Source: Clostridiales bacterium
Lineage (GTDB): Bacteria; Bacillota; Clostridia; Peptostreptococcales; Anaerovoracaceae
NCBI GenBank assembly: GCA_009911365.1
Contig: QXXF01000012.1
Span: forward strand, 79,195-143,194
Direction of reading: 5' to 3'
DNA length: 64,000 nucleotides
The notes beneath the pieces are model-generated. The model had not been told where the DNA came from and did no database searches. It was given only the letters and a program-made list of their open reading frames with translations. The position numbers and the translations under genes were made by a program. Below, in pieces: positions 9,372 through 18,616 of this stretch; the first letter of the stretch is position 1; every line of letters begins with the position of its first letter.

Positions 9372-10016
9372 ATGAGCGTTTCCTTTCCAAAACCATTATC
9401 CGCAAAAGAGGAGGAACATTACATATCTCTTTATGAATCAGGAGATGAAGACGCAAAGGATATTCTGATCGAACACAATCTGAGGCTAGTGGCCCATATC
9501 GCGAAAAAGTATACAGGGACCGGGTATCAAACCGATGATTTGATCTCCATCGGCACGATCGGTCTGATCAAAGCAGTCAGTACATACAGCAGCAAAAAAG
9601 CGACGCGTCTTGCTACTTATGCGGCAAAATGCATTGAAAACGAAATTTTGATGAGCATTCGTTCATCTAAGAAAAACAAAGCCGAGGTTTCTCTGTCAGT
9701 GCCCATTGGCACGGATCATGATGGGAACGAAATCAGTTTCAACGATATCCTGGGCACAGACCCGGACGCTGTGCTGGATGACATCAGCCTGAAAATCCAA
9801 GTGACGAAGCTGATCGCAGCCATCAATACCAGCCTTACGTCTCGGGAAAAAACGGTGATCGTCAGCAGGTACGGGATCTTGGGAAACGAGCCTAAAACCC
9901 AGCGGGAGGTCGCGGCCGCTTTGGGCATCAGCCGTTCTTATGTGTCGCGGATCGAAAAAAAAGCTTTGTTAAAGCTGAGAGAAGAGTTGAAGTACGAAAG
10001 GACCGCCTGTCCATGA
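9372..10016 (+). CDS. sigK: Sporulation sigma factor SigK, without pro-sequence
   Basis: 214 residues of sigma-70 family: region 2 with NLRLVAHIAKKY and DLISIGTIGLIKAV, and region 4 with the HTH QREVAAALGISRSYVSRIEKKAL. It is close to B. subtilis mature sigma-K from FPxPLSxxEE onward. The codon immediately before the ATG is an in-frame TAA, so there is no N-terminal pro-peptide; the protein would not need SpoIVFB processing, as known in Clostridioides difficile. The gene is uninterrupted (no skin element). GAGGGGG precedes the start. It should direct late mother-cell genes. Confidence 0.93.
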   Translation: MSVSFPKPLSAKEEEHYISLYESGDEDAKDILIEHNLRLVAHIAKKYTGTGYQTDDLISIGTIGLIKAVSTYSSKKATRLATYAAKCIENEILMSIRSSKKNKAEVSLSVPIGTDHDGNEISFNDILGTDPDAVLDDISLKIQVTKLIAAINTSLTSREKTVIVSRYGILGNEPKTQREVAAALGISRSYVSRIEKKALLKLREELKYERTACP

Positions 10017-10033
10017 TGGGCGGCCTTTTTATA
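10000..10033 (+). terminator. Rho-independent terminator of sigK
   Basis: A GC-rich stem (GGACCGCC with GGGCGGCC, one bulge) followed by TTTTT, overlapping the last codons of sigK. Confidence 0.8.
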
Positions 10034-10052
10034 GGAAAGATCCCCGCACTCC

Positions 10053-11660
10053 CTAAAAATTCACTGCCTGCTCAAAGCTTTTGGAATCGCTGAGATACTG
10101 GACCACCTGAGCGAAGAGCGGGCCTGCCGATTGGCTGCCTGTTTCTCCGGCTTCCACAAACACGGTGATGGTATATTCAGGTTCCTCCGCGGGAGCGAAA
10201 CCAGTCATCCAGCCATGAACCGTTTCCCTGCCCCCTAGGTAGCTTTCCGCTGAACCAGTCTTTCCCGCCATAGTCACATCCGCTTCCAAGTTTTTTCCCG
10301 AACCTGTGACCATGGTTTCCCGCATCATGCTCTTGATGGTCTGAGCCGTATCAGGACGAATCGCCTGCTCGACTTCCTCATCCTCTGTTTCCAGCAAAAT
10401 CCGAACCCTCTTGTCCTCACCTCCCGCAGCGATGATGTTAGTCATTTTTGCTACCTGCAGAGGTGTCATCAGCGTCTCTCCCTGCCCAATGGCTAGATTG
10501 GCGATAGCTGCGCCGCCAGACTGCCTCAAGGTCATGAGACTCCCTGCCTTTTCTTCTGGATATCCTTCCAATACCGCTTTGCCCAACCCCATGTTCTCAG
10601 CCACAGTCAAAATCGCTGATGCGCCGATCTTCTGCCCGATCTGGATAAAAGCGGAATTGCAGGATTGAGCGAAAGCATCTCGGAATGTGATGGTCCCATG
10701 ACCTGTTTCCCCACCTGTTTTACAATTCACCTTTTGCCCATTGATAGTCACATGACCGTCGCATGTGAAGGTCTGCTCAGGCTTGATTCCCTGTTCCAAA
10801 GCAGCCGCAGCCACAATGATTTTAAAAACCGATCCAGGCGGATATTCTCCTTGGGTAGCTTTGTTCACCAGCTCGTCCTCGCTGCTTTTCATATATTCGC
10901 TGATCTTGCTGGGATCAAAGTCAGGCGTGCTGGCAGAGGCCATGATTTCCCCAGTGTCGCTTTTTAGGACTACGATGGCGCCGTTCTTGCCCGCGCCCTC
11001 CAAAATGTCTTCCACAGCTTCCTGCAGGCCGGTCTCCAGGGTGGTCACCACTCCGCTTTTCACATAAGAATCCTGTTCCATGGCCGTGGAAATCACCAGC
11101 CCTCTTCCAGGGATGATATTTCCTTTCACATCAGCTGTGGTAAAGATTTTCTTGTTGAGCAGGGACAGTTCTTCGTCCCGCATCAGCTCGATCCCCGTAG
11201 CGCCACTAGCATCCTGCGGGTTCACGTAGCCCAGAATATGGACGGCTTTCTGCTCCTGCCCATAACGCCTGCCCGCTTCCATGATATACGCTTTGGAATT
11301 GCGGATGAGCCGCTCTCCCAACTCCTTGTCGTATTCTTTGGAAGCAAAGACCTTGTAGCCATTGTCTCCGTTTTTGATCTCCCTGGCATCCATGGCGTTC
11401 AGCGCGTTCATCACTTCCCCGTCAAAATCTTTTTCTCGGATGATAAAAATATATTCCCGATTATTGCCTACAAGCGGGGTGTTGTTCCTGTCATAGATCA
11501 GCCCCCTTGTGTTGGCCCCTTCCAGGGCAATGAGCTGCTGCGCGTTCGTGGTCTTCGATAAATCGTCATGGCCGATGATTTGGATGTACGCCAGTCTGCC
11601 TATGAGGGCCACTAATAAAACGCCCAGGATCCCTGTGACTGCCAGCAGTCGTTTCTTCAT
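10053..11660 (-). CDS. Class B penicillin-binding protein (PbpA/FtsI-like transpeptidase)
   Basis: 535 residues with an N-terminal membrane helix (residues 5-25) and RGLIYDRNNTPLVGN in the dimerisation region. The transpeptidase domain has the catalytic PGSVFK, the SCN motif (QSCNSAF) and AGKTGSAES. There is no PASTA domain. It is shorter than PBP2 and resembles the PbpA-like enzymes of Clostridia and Actinobacteria; a role in division or sporulation is possible. Its ribosome binding site AAGGAGTG is inside a 14-bp hairpin, see that entry. Confidence 0.9.
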   Translation of the reverse strand: MKKRLLAVTGILGVLLVALIGRLAYIQIIGHDDLSKTTNAQQLIALEGANTRGLIYDRNNTPLVGNNREYIFIIREKDFDGEVMNALNAMDAREIKNGDNGYKVFASKEYDKELGERLIRNSKAYIMEAGRRYGQEQKAVHILGYVNPQDASGATGIELMRDEELSLLNKKIFTTADVKGNIIPGRGLVISTAMEQDSYVKSGVVTTLETGLQEAVEDILEGAGKNGAIVVLKSDTGEIMASASTPDFDPSKISEYMKSSEDELVNKATQGEYPPGSVFKIIVAAAALEQGIKPEQTFTCDGHVTINGQKVNCKTGGETGHGTITFRDAFAQSCNSAFIQIGQKIGASAILTVAENMGLGKAVLEGYPEEKAGSLMTLRQSGGAAIANLAIGQGETLMTPLQVAKMTNIIAAGGEDKRVRILLETEDEEVEQAIRPDTAQTIKSMMRETMVTGSGKNLEADVTMAGKTGSAESYLGGRETVHGWMTGFAPAEEPEYTITVFVEAGETGSQSAGPLFAQVVQYLSDSKSFEQAVNF

Positions 11661-11665
11661 AATAA

Positions 11666-11709
11666 AAACACTCCTTATATAGGTATGTTTCCCTTTATAA
11701 GGAGTGTTT
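11666..11709 (-). terminator. Terminator hairpin that also contains the PBP ribosome binding site
   Basis: A perfect 14-bp stem (AAACACTCCTTATA with TATAAGGAGTGTTT) followed by a T-rich stretch on the minus strand. It lies between the DUF1015 stop and the PBP start. Its 3' arm is the PBP Shine-Dalgarno sequence, so read-through transcripts would fold with the site hidden. Confidence 0.6.
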
Positions 11710-11712
11710 ATT

Positions 11713-12954
11713 CTACAGCTGATGAAGAAATAGGCCGCTGCCTAGTTTTGGTTCGAACCAAGTGGATTTCGGCGGCATTACCATATCGTTGTCAGAAACA
11801 GTCAAAAGATCTGCGATTTCCACCGGATGAACGGCAAATGCGATCTTCATGTCTGCTTCACACCGCCGTTTCAATTCCTCCAATCCTCGGATCCCGCCCA
11901 CAAAGTCGATCCGCTTGTCCGTTCGAGGATCTTCGATCCCTAAAATTGGCTCTAAGATCTGGTTTTGAAGGATAGCCACATCCAGAGAGTCGATCACATG
12001 GTCTGGTATGATCTCCGGCTTTGCTGTCAGGCGATACCAATTTCCCTCCAAAAACATGGAAAAGCAATGCTTGGCTTCTGGGTAATAAGGATCTTCTCCC
12101 ATTTTGTCGATTTTAAAGCCCGCTTCCTTAATCTTAGCCATCAAGCTTTCGATATTGTTGCCATTCAGGTCCTTTATCACCCGATTGTAATCAAAAATAT
12201 GTAGATCCGCATCCGGGAACAGGACAGCCATGAAGAAATTGAATTCCTCATCTCCCGTATAGTCGGGGTTCTCTTCCCGCCGCTTAAGGCCTACTTTGCA
12301 GGCAGAAGCACTCCTGTGGTGGCCGTCCGCGATGTACAAAGAAGGAATTTCGCCAAAGAGAGAGGTAAGCGTTCCCACGGTTTCCAGATCATCTACGACC
12401 CACAGAGCATGTCCGACGCAGTCCGCTGTAGTAAAGTCATAAACCGGCTTGTTCTCAGAGATCCAATGCTCCATCAAATCTCGGATCCGCTGGTCATCTC
12501 GGTAAGTCAGGAACACAGGCTCCGTGTTTGCGTCGCAAATATCAAAATGATTGATGCGGTCCAGCTCCTTTTCCACTCTGGTGAACTCGTGCTTTTTGAT
12601 AGTATTGTTCTGATATTCGTCTACGGCCACGGTTCCTACGATGCCTGTCTGGACTCTCCCATCCATGGTCTGCCTGTAAATATACAGGGCTGGTTCTTCC
12701 TCTTGCTGAAAGGTCCCTTTGCTGAGGAAGTCCTGGATATTGTTTTTTGCTTTTTCATAGACACTCTTGTGATAAGGGTCCTTTTGATTGGGAAGATCGA
12801 TTTCCGATCTGCATATATGAAGGAAACTGTACGGGTTTCCTTCCGCCATTTTTGCCGCTTCCTGCCGGTTCATCACATCGTAGGGCAGGGAGATCACTTT
12901 TTCCGCATATTTCTGAGCGGGCCGAATGGCTCTGAAGGGTCTGACTGTTGCCAT
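11713..12954 (-). CDS. DUF1015 family protein
   Basis: 413 residues. It carries the family hallmarks near the N-terminus (PFRAIRP, VISLPYDVMNRQEA, NPYSFLHICRSEID) and the central YIADGHHRSASA. DUF1015 proteins are often annotated as SerB-like, but no phosphatase activity can be read from the sequence. The ATG shares one base with the cmk stop (TAATG-type junction), so the two are translationally coupled. Confidence 0.88.
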   Translation of the reverse strand: MATVRPFRAIRPAQKYAEKVISLPYDVMNRQEAAKMAEGNPYSFLHICRSEIDLPNQKDPYHKSVYEKAKNNIQDFLSKGTFQQEEEPALYIYRQTMDGRVQTGIVGTVAVDEYQNNTIKKHEFTRVEKELDRINHFDICDANTEPVFLTYRDDQRIRDLMEHWISENKPVYDFTTADCVGHALWVVDDLETVGTLTSLFGEIPSLYIADGHHRSASACKVGLKRREENPDYTGDEEFNFFMAVLFPDADLHIFDYNRVIKDLNGNNIESLMAKIKEAGFKIDKMGEDPYYPEAKHCFSMFLEGNWYRLTAKPEIIPDHVIDSLDVAILQNQILEPILGIEDPRTDKRIDFVGGIRGLEELKRRCEADMKIAFAVHPVEIADLLTVSDNDMVMPPKSTWFEPKLGSGLFLHQL

Positions 12955-13607
12955 TATTTTCTTATCTCCTTTAATATAAAATCTGTAACATCTTCAATTC
13001 CCATGCCTGTGGTATTTATTTCCATGGCATCCGGTGCTTTGCGCAGCGGGTTCAATTCCCTCGTCATATCGCTGTGATCCCGCTGCTGGATATCAGACAG
13101 CACCTGCTGATAATTGACATCCTGGCCTTTCGCAGCTAGTTCCTCGTACCTGCGCCGTGCCCGTTCCTCCGCTGAGGCGGTCATGAAAAATTTGTATTCT
13201 GCGTCAGGCAACACATTGTTTCCAATGTCCCTGCCGTCCATGATCACGCTTTTCATCTGCCCCATCTGCCGCTGCAGCTGCACCAGCTTTTCCCTCACTG
13301 CGGGCAGAGCAGAACATTGAGAGGCTCTCTTGGCGATCGCATCTGTCCGTATTTCTTCGTTGATATTTTTGCCATCCAATATGATATTTCCCTGGGAAAA
13401 GTCGATTTCTGTTCCGTCTAGCATGGCTCTCATGGCTGCTGCGTCCTGTGGGTCGATATTTTGAGCAATCGTCTTGTATCCCACTGCCCGGTACATAGCA
13501 CCCGTATCGATATAGTCGATCCTCATGGCCCTTGCCACAGCCTTGGCGATGGTGCTTTTTCCTGCGCCACTGGGGCCGTCGATTGCGATTCTAATAATTT
13601 GATCCAT
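12954..13607 (-). CDS. cmk: Cytidylate kinase
   Basis: 217 residues, the normal length. The P-loop is GPSGAGKST at about residues 11-19, followed by YIDTGAMYRAVG, VIMDGRDIGNNVLPDAEYKFFMTAS and a lid with RRYEEL. It phosphorylates CMP/dCMP to the diphosphate. It lies in an nrdR-cmk-DUF1015 run on the minus strand with short gaps. Confidence 0.96.
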   Translation of the reverse strand: MDQIIRIAIDGPSGAGKSTIAKAVARAMRIDYIDTGAMYRAVGYKTIAQNIDPQDAAAMRAMLDGTEIDFSQGNIILDGKNINEEIRTDAIAKRASQCSALPAVREKLVQLQRQMGQMKSVIMDGRDIGNNVLPDAEYKFFMTASAEERARRRYEELAAKGQDVNYQQVLSDIQQRDHSDMTRELNPLRKAPDAMEINTTGMGIEDVTDFILKEIRK

Positions 13608-13623
13608 TTGTCCAAAGCTTCCT

Positions 13624-14088
13624 TTACTTAGTGTTCTTGTTTATCAATAGTTTTTCGATTTCAGCTATAAAAGTGTGGATATCTGTAAATTGCCGATACA
13701 CGGAAGCAAACCGCACATAGGCTACCTCGTCCAATTTTTGGAGCCGTTCCATGATCAATTCTCCGATAAAGGTGCTCTCGATTTCCTTTTCCATCATGTT
13801 GTTCAGGCCTCTTTCGATTTCATCCACCACGTTTTCGATCTCCGCCATGGGCACTGGCCGCTTTTCACAAGCCTTGATGATGCCGTTGGTGATTTTGTTC
13901 CGATCAAAGGCTTCCCGGCTTCCGTCTTTTTTTATGACCATTAGGATCATTTCCTCGATTTTTTCATAAGTAGTGAACCGCTTGCCGCAGGCATCGCACT
14001 CTCGTCTCCTGCGTATAGCATGTCCATCTTCTGTGTGTCTGGAGTCAATGACCTTGGTGTCTTCATTTTCACAAAACGGGCATTTCAT
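13624..14088 (-). CDS. nrdR: Transcriptional repressor NrdR
   Basis: 154 residues. An N-terminal zinc ribbon ([17 protein letters not shown] ... [12 protein letters not shown]) is followed by an ATP-cone domain ([16 protein letters not shown]). NrdR represses ribonucleotide reductase genes in response to dATP/ATP. No nrd genes are in the window. Confidence 0.97.
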   Translation of the reverse strand: MKCPFCENEDTKVIDSRHTEDGHAIRRRRECDACGKRFTTYEKIEEMILMVIKKDGSREAFDRNKITNGIIKACEKRPVPMAEIENVVDEIERGLNNMMEKEIESTFIGELIMERLQKLDEVAYVRFASVYRQFTDIHTFIAEIEKLLINKNTK

Positions 14089-14182
14089 TTACTATATCCC
14101 TCCTCAACCGCGATTGCTGTAATCCAACATTCTGATTTTACTACATATTGTGTTTTTTGCCAAGAGATTTTCAAAACCCGCT

Positions 14183-14440
14183 CTAGTCCATGGTCTCCAA
14201 GGCGGCGGGCACATCTACTAAGATCACGTCATCGCCTACTGTTTTTACATTTTTCCATTTTATCACATAATCCTCTGTTTCCCTACCAAACAAGTTGAAA
14301 AATCCCCGCTGTCCCGGCAGGACGATGCCTTCGATCTTCCCTTCTTTCAGGTTAATTTCAATATCATAGACAAATCCCAGGCTTTTTCCATCGTAAATAT
14401 TGATGACCTCTTTGTTTTTAATGTTCTCTGTATTTAACAT
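14183..14440 (-). CDS. YlmC/YmxH family sporulation protein (PRC-barrel)
   Basis: 85 residues: IKNKEVINIYDGKSLGFVYD, then KIEGIVLPG and DDVILVDVP. This is the PRC-barrel-like YlmC/YmxH family of spore formers, usually placed near spo or nrdR genes. Biochemical role unknown. Confidence 0.85.
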   Translation of the reverse strand: MLNTENIKNKEVINIYDGKSLGFVYDIEINLKEGKIEGIVLPGQRGFFNLFGRETEDYVIKWKNVKTVGDDVILVDVPAALETMD

Positions 14441-14479
14441 CCCTTTGTCCCCCTTTTATGTTTGTCCTTTTAATATATT

Positions 14480-14530
14480 AAAAAACGGCAGAATTCAGAA
14501 CGTTTTTATTCTTATTCTGCCGTTTTTTTA
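14480..14530 (-). terminator. Strong bidirectional hairpin terminator
   Basis: A 15-bp perfect stem (AAAAAACGGCAGAAT with ATTCTGCCGTTTTTT) follows the symporter stop on the minus strand. T-runs on both sides allow termination in either direction. Confidence 0.85.
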
Positions 14531-14554
14531 TGTCAAATTTTCATCGAACGTATT

Positions 14555-15976
14555 TTATCCCAGGCGGTTTTCACTGAGACGCTTGAAATAACTCCTAGTT
14601 TCTGCCACAATGACTCCATTGAGTACCAGAAGAGCAATCAAGTTCGGAATAGCCATCAGACCGTTGAAGATATCCGCGATGGTCCATACCGCTCTGACGG
14701 TAATGAATGGCCCTGCTAGGACAGCCAAGATGTACAGCCATCTATATGCGGTCAGGATTCCTTTGCTACCGCCGGAAAGATATTCCAGACAGCGCTCGCT
14801 GTAATAATCCCACCCTAAGATGGTAGTAAAGGCAAAGAACGCAAGGCACATCATGAGCACGAAGGAACCTGCTTGCGCAGACCATGGCAGGCCTTCGCCA
14901 AAGGCCACCGCAGTCACCTGCACGCCTTCCAGTCCTTTTTCCACCGCTATGTCATAAGCACCTGTTACCATGATGGTCAGTCCGGTCATAGTACAGATGA
15001 CAATGGTGTCGATAAATGTACCAGTCATGGAAATCAGACCTTGCCTTACTGGTTCCTTTGTCTGGGCAGCCGCCGCCGCAATCGGTGCGCTTCCCAGGCC
15101 CGCTTCATTGGAGAAGATCCCTCTTGCCACGCCTTTTTGCATGGCGATCATCAATGCGCCCAGAGCACCGCCCGCTGCTGCTCGCAAGCCAAACGCACTG
15201 CTGACCACTTCTACGACCGCATCAGGGATCCTGGTGATGTTCGCGATTAGGATGCAGACACAGACCACCACATAAGCAATAGCCATGAAAGGCACGATAA
15301 TGGTAGTGACGCTGGCGATCCGCTGGATCCCGCCAATGACTACTAAAGCAGTGATCACTGCGACAATGACAGCTGCCGCAACAATGGCAATGGAGTAATC
15401 TCTACCAAAGAGCGCCACTGTGTTTTCGTTATTTGGGTCAAAGAAGGACTGCGCCGCAGATGCGATCCCATTGACTTGGGTGATGGTGCCGATACCTAGC
15501 AGTCCAGCGCCGATCCCGAAAATGGCAAAGAGCTTGGCTAGCCATTTCCATCCCTTTCCCATGCCTCGCTCTATGTAGTAAAACGGTCCTCCTAAGGCAT
15601 GTCCGTCTTTTAATACCCTGTATTTGATGGATAAAACACCTTCTGAATATTTTGTGGCCATCCCAAAGCAGGCAGCTATGATCATCCAAAATAGCGCGCC
15701 TGGTCCTCCCGCTACAACCGCAGTGGCTACGCCAACGATGTTTCCCGTACCAATGGTGGCTGCCATGGCTGTGCAAAGAGCACCAAAGCTGGTGACTTCT
15801 CCTTCACCGTCCGCCTCATTTTTGACCATGTAGCGAAGCGCCAATCCCAGCTTGCGGAACTGGAGGATCCCCAACCTGGCTGTCAGGAAGAGACCTGTTC
15901 CCATGATGAGTATGATCATGGGAACGCCCCAGACCACGTCATCGATGCTAACTAATAAATCTGTGAATTGTTTCAT
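14555..15976 (-). CDS. Sodium:alanine/glycine symporter, AGCS family
   Basis: 473 residues with 10-11 membrane helices. AGCS signatures are present: GPGALFWMIIAACFGMATKY, the Gly/Ala-rich GTGNIVGVATAVVAGG and IFSNEAGLGSAPIAAAA. The family imports alanine or glycine with Na+. A glycine aptamer and an attenuator lie directly upstream, which points to glycine as a substrate. Confidence 0.93.
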   Translation of the reverse strand: MKQFTDLLVSIDDVVWGVPMIILIMGTGLFLTARLGILQFRKLGLALRYMVKNEADGEGEVTSFGALCTAMAATIGTGNIVGVATAVVAGGPGALFWMIIAACFGMATKYSEGVLSIKYRVLKDGHALGGPFYYIERGMGKGWKWLAKLFAIFGIGAGLLGIGTITQVNGIASAAQSFFDPNNENTVALFGRDYSIAIVAAAVIVAVITALVVIGGIQRIASVTTIIVPFMAIAYVVVCVCILIANITRIPDAVVEVVSSAFGLRAAAGGALGALMIAMQKGVARGIFSNEAGLGSAPIAAAAAQTKEPVRQGLISMTGTFIDTIVICTMTGLTIMVTGAYDIAVEKGLEGVQVTAVAFGEGLPWSAQAGSFVLMMCLAFFAFTTILGWDYYSERCLEYLSGGSKGILTAYRWLYILAVLAGPFITVRAVWTIADIFNGLMAIPNLIALLVLNGVIVAETRSYFKRLSENRLG

Positions 15977-16033
15977 GTTTTCTACCCTCTCTACATTAAT
16001 GATGATTACTGCGTGTTTCCATGCATGAAAAAA

Positions 16034-16050
16034 AGCCGAATCATTCGACT
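16034..16050 (-). terminator. Expression-platform hairpin of the glycine riboswitch
   Basis: An 8-bp stem (AGTCGAAT with ATTCGGCT, one G-U pair) and a single-base loop are followed by TTTTTTT on the minus strand, between the aptamer and the symporter start. Such a hairpin would end transcription when glycine is absent or present, depending on the coupling. Confidence 0.7.
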
Positions 16051-16087
16051 TTCCAGAGATGGGGCAAAGCTATTAAGATAATTGCGA

Positions 16088-16189
16088 AAACTATCTGCTC
16101 TGTCCATTTGCCTGAGAGATCGCCGGGACCATGCCCCGCCTTACACCTTCGGCGCTCATTTTCTGAGACTCTCCAGAGAATCATAGTTT
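16088..16189 (-). ncRNA. Glycine riboswitch (single aptamer)
   Basis: On the minus strand the order is an AAACTAT arm, CTCTGGAGAG, GCGCCGAAGGTGTAAGGC, ATCTCTCAGGCAAA, GGACAGAG and the closing ATAGTTT. These are the conserved segments of the gcvT-type glycine aptamer. Only one aptamer is seen, where tandem pairs are common. It precedes an AGCS symporter, the classic target of single-aptamer versions. Confidence 0.93.
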
Positions 16190-16306
16190 CTTTCTTGCCC
16201 AAAAAACCGCAAGGCTTAGGCTCGATCGATAAACTAACGTACCAATGTTACCACACCTTGCGGCTGAATTCAATCTTTATTTTTCAATTTTTTGCGCAAA
16301 ACAGGA

Positions 16307-17521
16307 TCAAGCGTCCGCTCCTCCGGCTTCATCGTTGGATGTCGCGTCATCTGCGCCATCATCCTGATTGGACATGTCCTCATCTGGATTCGGCTCTGAG
16401 CCTTCCTGTGACGCATCTTCTTCAGATGGCTTTTCAGCCTCATCCGGAGTCGTCTTCTTTTCTACGGTCTTGGCATTTTTGAAGATAAAATCCCCGACCT
16501 GGTTAAAGGTGAGGGCCGCTACGATATACTCGTCGATTCCCTGCCCAAAGTTCTGCTTGAAGGTCTCCTCCGTGTAGCCTGCTTGATCAATGCTGTCTTT
16601 CAGCTTTTTCGCTTCATCGTCAGAATAGCTGAGTCCTTCTTTGTCCGTGATCCAGTACATGACCATCTGCTCTTTCACATAAGCCTGCGCGGCGTCTTTA
16701 TTCTGCTTGTCATAGGCTTCCTGCGAATCAATGCCGTACTGTTCCCACAGATCTTTCAGTTCCATGCCGGAGCTTTCAGCCATGGCCTGGTACTGCTCTT
16801 CGATTTCCTTCACATAACCATTAACTTCGTCTTCCGGGTATTTGAGGACTTCAGATTTTTCCATGACCTCGGTCCACAGTTCGCTGATTTTATTGCTCTT
16901 GGCCTTTTCTTCTTTTTCATCATAAATCTGCTCTTTGATGAATTCGTTATATTCCGCGACTGTCTTGACCTTGCTGTTTTTCACCACCCATGCGTCATCA
17001 TACGGCGGGATGGTCTCTTTTTTCACGGAGTTGATGGTCACAGTGAACACAACGTCCTTGCCTGCCAATTCGCCGTCCCCCTGATTATAATCATCCGGGA
17101 ATTTCAAGTTCAGATCCACGGTGCTGCCGATTTCTTTCCCAATGAGCCCGTCTTCAAAACCTGGGATAAAGGAACCGGAGCCTATGGTAAGGTCATATTT
17201 CTTTGCTGACCCGCCATCAAAGGTCTTGCCGCCAATCTTCCCCTCATAATCGATGTTCGCAATATCACCGCTCTCCACAGTGCCTTCTTTCACTGTTTTT
17301 GACGTCTTTGTGCCTTCTACGTTTTTCTTGACCTGGGCTTCTACCTCTTCATCGGATACCGACACGTCAATGGCTTCCATCTCCAGGCCTTTATATTGGC
17401 CGACTTTTACATATTCAGACAAATCGTACTTGCTGTAAGGCTTGTCGTTCCCGCATCCAGTCAGCCCTGTGGCAGCGACTAGACAAACGGCCAACGCAGC
17501 CGCGATCAGTTTTTTTCTCAT
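16307..17521 (-). CDS. Extracytoplasmic trigger-factor-like FKBP peptidyl-prolyl isomerase lipoprotein
   Basis: 404 residues. The signal peptide ends in the lipobox LTGC (Cys 23). An FKBP-type domain with GDIANIDYEGKIGGKTFDGG and GSGSFIPGFEDGLIG fills about residues 85-170, followed by a trigger-factor-like helical C-terminal region and an acidic tail (about 360-404). It probably helps fold secreted proteins at the outer face of the membrane. It lacks the N-terminal ribosome-binding domain of cytoplasmic trigger factor. Confidence 0.88.
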   Translation of the reverse strand: MRKKLIAAALAVCLVAATGLTGCGNDKPYSKYDLSEYVKVGQYKGLEMEAIDVSVSDEEVEAQVKKNVEGTKTSKTVKEGTVESGDIANIDYEGKIGGKTFDGGSAKKYDLTIGSGSFIPGFEDGLIGKEIGSTVDLNLKFPDDYNQGDGELAGKDVVFTVTINSVKKETIPPYDDAWVVKNSKVKTVAEYNEFIKEQIYDEKEEKAKSNKISELWTEVMEKSEVLKYPEDEVNGYVKEIEEQYQAMAESSGMELKDLWEQYGIDSQEAYDKQNKDAAQAYVKEQMVMYWITDKEGLSYSDDEAKKLKDSIDQAGYTEETFKQNFGQGIDEYIVAALTFNQVGDFIFKNAKTVEKKTTPDEAEKPSEEDASQEGSEPNPDEDMSNQDDGADDATSNDEAGGADA

Positions 17522-17715
17522 CTGTTTCTCTTCCCTTTCATACTTAACTTATGATCACGTTCGATTCTATCATATTTTTCTCATGTTTAAAAGCCCCTAA
17601 TCTTTGTAGACTTCCCGCTGCGCATTCTGGGACCGCTCTTGGCAGATAGCGCTCACTGCGCGTTTTACATTTTCCTTGAGAGAAAGATTCCCTGTGCTCC
17701 ACTGCGAAAATGCCG

Positions 17716-18378
17716 CTACAGAGCTTTGTGGATCTTTTCCATTTTCCGATCCACCTCAGCCATGGCTCTGGCGCAGGCCTTCAGCTCCTCCTCCTCCTCT
17801 GGCGTGATGCCACCTGATCGTTTGTATTTCAGCTCGTGCTCCAGGCTCGCCCAGGTATCCATAGCAATGGTCCTCAGCTGGATCTCCACTGGCATCAACT
17901 CAGTCTTGTCTGAAAGAAAGACCGGGATCTGCACCACGAGATGGAGGCTCCTATAACCGCTCTCTTTCGGTTCTTTTATGTAATCCGTCCTCCGCAGCAA
18001 CTTGATGTCGTCCTGCTGCAGGAGCAGGGAAGCCACGGCGTAAACATCGTCAATATAATTACAAATGACCCGGACCCCTGCCATATCAGTGATTTTGTAG
18101 ATGGATTCCATATGAATGTCCAACCCTTTTCTCTCTAGCTTTTCAAAGAGGCTCTGAGGAGATTTCAGCCTGCATTCCATATGATGGATCGGATTATAGT
18201 CGTAGCGCACTCGGAATTCATCGTCTAGGATCTCCAACTTTGTGCTCACTTCTCGGATAGCTGCGTGATACGTATTGCGCAGTAGCACGAAATTCTGAAA
18301 GTCTCCCATCAAGGGCCGCAGAGGGGCTGGTATGGACATCTCGTCCAAACGGAAATTATCCTTCTTTTCTATGATCAT
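17716..18378 (-). CDS. Small alarmone synthetase (RelA/SpoT-domain GTP pyrophosphokinase)
   Basis: 220 residues when started at MIIEKKDNF. The codons just upstream contain the ribosome binding site AAAAGGAG, so the longer form from 18402 is less likely. It has the synthetase signature YKITDMAGVRVICNYIDDVY, YIKEPKESGYRSLHLVV and VEIQLRTIAMDTWASLEHEL. No HD hydrolase, TGS or ACT domain is present, so it is a stand-alone (p)ppGpp synthetase like RelQ/YjbM. Confidence 0.9.
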   Translation of the reverse strand: MIIEKKDNFRLDEMSIPAPLRPLMGDFQNFVLLRNTYHAAIREVSTKLEILDDEFRVRYDYNPIHHMECRLKSPQSLFEKLERKGLDIHMESIYKITDMAGVRVICNYIDDVYAVASLLLQQDDIKLLRRTDYIKEPKESGYRSLHLVVQIPVFLSDKTELMPVEIQLRTIAMDTWASLEHELKYKRSGGITPEEEEELKACARAMAEVDRKMEKIHKAL

Positions 18379-18495
18379 GTGTTCTGTGTACTCCTTTTGC
18401 ATTTTCCATTATTTCTTTTTATTTTACAATAGTTTTTTAGGTTTTGTATGGAAAATTTCTTAAATTATTCTTAAAGTGGGATTTATTTTGCTCCC

Positions 18496-18540
18496 TTGCA
18501 TATGGCTCCTGTTTCTTTTATAATGTTACGCGTCACGTAA
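18496..18540 (+). promoter_or_regulatory. Consensus promoter with an inverted-repeat operator
   Basis: TTGCAT, a 17-bp spacer and TATAAT, followed at once by TTACG-N5-CGTAA. The inverted repeat at the expected transcription start suggests a repressor site for the following hydrolase gene. Confidence 0.55.
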
Positions 18541-18616
18541 ATCTGGATTTTGTTGGAACTTTTAAACCAGAAAGTGCCATGAGTTCCAAATCTATTATTA
18601 TAAGGAAGGTATTACA

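Noticed and set aside
9372-10016. sigK split by a skin-like element
   Set aside because: The gene is continuous from region 2 to region 4.
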